Source: Nitrospira sp.
GTDB taxonomy: Bacteria; Nitrospirota; Nitrospiria; Nitrospirales; Nitrospiraceae
Reading direction: 5' to 3'
NCBI GenBank assembly: GCA_030123625.1
Contig: CP126121.1
Span: forward strand, 3,636,179-3,700,178
DNA: 64,000 nucleotides
Shown here: in pieces, positions 62,621 through 64,000 of the stretch
How positions within the stretch are numbered: position 1 is the first letter of the stretch
How the letters are laid out: every line of letters starts with the position of its first letter
Translations under genes and position numbers: made by a program
Notes under the pieces: model-generated
What the model saw: only the letters and a program-made list of their open reading frames with translations
Databases searched by the model: none
Told to the model about the DNA's origin: nothing

Positions 62621-63885
62621 TGTACTAACTTACTCATTCGGTGCGCTCTAGGACCGGGACAATACAAAGGATGGTCGTCATGGGCTTCCAGTCCTGGAAT
62701 AAGGACTTTGACGACTTGATACGGAAGTTCAGGACCCGTTAGAGGAATGACGATAACTTGCTCTATCCCAACGGTTTTCAATCTTCCTAGGATCAACTCA
62801 AGATCGGCGTTAAAAGTGTTGCCGTCCAGCGATGAGCTTGGCCGGCTGAATTTTTTCACTTTCCCACTTGCCCGAAGCGAGCAGTATTCAAGGAGGTCAG
62901 AATGTCGAAAACGTGAGGGCTCGTACTGGTCCCGGAACATATCGTCGCGGGCTCCCGCTATGAGAGTCAGCCGGCTTTGAGCTGCCTCAGTGATGGCGCG
63001 TAGGAGCGCAATGTCAGCAGAGAGATGACAACCCATGCCTGACGAAGTATAAACGAGTCGTGAGGGGTCGCTAGCTCCTTCATGAAGAAGACAAAAGAAA
63101 GTAGGAATGCCAACGTCTGACGTAATATTCCAGACTAGTGTTTGAATCCCTGATTTGTGAAATTGAGCAATTAGTTGCTTGATTTCCGGCTCTTTCCAGC
63201 TCTCAATGTCCACCCAACTGGATTTCGCTACCTGTAGATCACACAAAAACCAGAGAGTTGTGGCATCACGTTCCACCACTTCACAGATGGCATGGACAAT
63301 GGCTTCCAGAAGGTGGTTGCCGGAAGCCAAACCATTCGATGACATGCCAAAGCAGCTTTGACCTGGTAGGTGGTGGCTTACTGTGTCAGCAGTCACACAT
63401 TCGTACGGTATCCAGATCGGTTGGTCCCCAATAAGATCGTGACCCTCAACCCATAACAATTCTCGATCAGGCTTGTGCTGCAGCCAATTGACGTAGGGCA
63501 AACGTTCTATGCTCACAACATTGAAGCGAGTGGCTATATGATGGAATGACCCTTTCTGCATCGGAAGGGAGATATGTTCAGCATGATATAGCTCTATCGA
63601 TTCCATGAGGCCTGAAGCTTTCGCAGCATCCAGGGTCAGCCCCTTCCCTTGTGAGACTGACAGGGAACGCGAATTGGGCCGGCAAACCATCACAACCGGC
63701 AAACCAAGCCAATCAAGGCCTGTCACATTAGCGATGCGTGTTATGCCAAACTTCTTCGTCAACGGCATGATCTTGCGAACGGTAATGGCAGGCGGAATAG
63801 TCCGCTGCGTACCCTTCCAGTATTGTTTTAAGACACTAGTCTTGCGAGCAGAGGAGATACGGCGGGAAAGATTGGATAGTGCCAT
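62617..63885 (-). CDS. YcaO-domain cyclodehydratase/thioamidase
   Basis: From the ATG at 63885 the product has 422 residues; a GTG 45 bases upstream is possible. ATP-binding segments of YcaO are present: SVSQGKGLTLDAAKASGLME, SIELYHAEH, GNHLLEAIVHAICEVVERDA. A Pro-rich PxPxP C-terminus typical of azole cyclodehydratases is absent (it ends GPRAHRMSKLVQ), which fits TfuA-coupled thioamidation instead. YcaO activates a backbone amide with ATP. The precursor peptide is not encoded within the visible upstream 115 bases and probably lies beyond the window or elsewhere. Confidence 0.9.
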   Translation of the reverse strand: MALSNLSRRISSARKTSVLKQYWKGTQRTIPPAITVRKIMPLTKKFGITRIANVTGLDWLGLPVVMVCRPNSRSLSVSQGKGLTLDAAKASGLMESIELYHAEHISLPMQKGSFHHIATRFNVVSIERLPYVNWLQHKPDRELLWVEGHDLIGDQPIWIPYECVTADTVSHHLPGQSCFGMSSNGLASGNHLLEAIVHAICEVVERDATTLWFLCDLQVAKSSWVDIESWKEPEIKQLIAQFHKSGIQTLVWNITSDVGIPTFFCLLHEGASDPSRLVYTSSGMGCHLSADIALLRAITEAAQSRLTLIAGARDDMFRDQYEPSRFRHSDLLEYCSLRASGKVKKFSRPSSSLDGNTFNADLELILGRLKTVGIEQVIVIPLTGPELPYQVVKVLIPGLEAHDDHPLYCPGPRAHRMSKLVQ

Positions 63886-64000
63886 AGTCACAGCCCAATT
63901 TGCTGTCAAAACAGGAACGAGAACGAACACTGATAGATTGAGCGATACTAATTGAGTTTAGATAGAAACCTCTTAAGAGCTTCGTTCACGGAATGATACA

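Overview
The window reads as chromosomal DNA of a Nitrospira-like bacterium (phylum Nitrospirota). This is an inference from gene content and recalled protein resemblance, not from a search. GC content is moderate to high, genes are dense, antisense frames are long and open, and short palindromic repeats of several families fill many gaps. There is no rRNA operon, no CRISPR array and no recognisable transposase.

Layout. 1-3 kb: two exported fibronectin-type-III proteins and an outer-membrane barrel. 3-7.2 kb: glgC followed by a Ski2-like helicase split into two genes in swapped order (RecA2 half first, RecA1 half second). 7.3-16.6 kb: a coiled-coil protein, a complete CzcCBA-type metal efflux operon, a HEAT-repeat protein, peptide deformylase and an MsbA-type ABC exporter. 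16.7-19.5 kb: two small Cys-pair proteins, a DUF4258/DUF2283 pair bracketed by a short direct repeat, a DUF2950 lipoprotein and a small exported protein. 19.5-24.9 kb: a sulfur-carrier locus with two ThiF/MoeB-type E1 enzymes, two ubiquitin-like carriers ending in diglycine or capped diglycine, a JAMM protease, threonine synthase, cysteine synthase and a NIL-domain protein. This resembles protein-thiocarboxylate cysteine synthesis (the mec/cysO/cysM logic).

25-33.2 kb is accessory: PLD-like and FAD proteins, a nucleotidyltransferase lacking its catalytic acidic pair, a TPM-domain protein, a Phd/RelE toxin-antitoxin pair, a DsbA-like lipoprotein, and a group of intact and broken TA-like genes (DUF4160, DUF2442, DUF6883, DUF4926). 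33.4-50.1 kb is mostly housekeeping: clpS, hemW, FmdB-like zinc ribbon, a formylglycine-enzyme-like protein, a PqqC/CADD-like protein, metH and an HD-GYP response regulator, with many small conserved unknowns between.

50.5-59 kb holds rph and rdgB separated exactly by a MITE-like element, then tRNA-Pro(UGG) whose 3' end runs into five tandem units with covarying hairpins. On the other strand lie three paralogous 28-36 residue membrane microproteins; two have matching upstream sequences containing sigma-54-like GG-N10-GC motifs. Upstream of them is a regulatory operon: truncated TonB plug, ABC-type substrate-binding protein, hybrid-input histidine kinase and a sigma-54 activator whose Fis-type HTH is out of frame. 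The window ends in a YcaO-TfuA-amine oxidase cassette, probably for thioamidated or azoline-containing peptides, whose substrate gene is not visible here.

The candidates most likely to be undescribed are the microprotein family with its duplicated promoter, the structured repeats after tRNA-Pro, the permuted split helicase, and the YcaO-TfuA-amine oxidase cassette.
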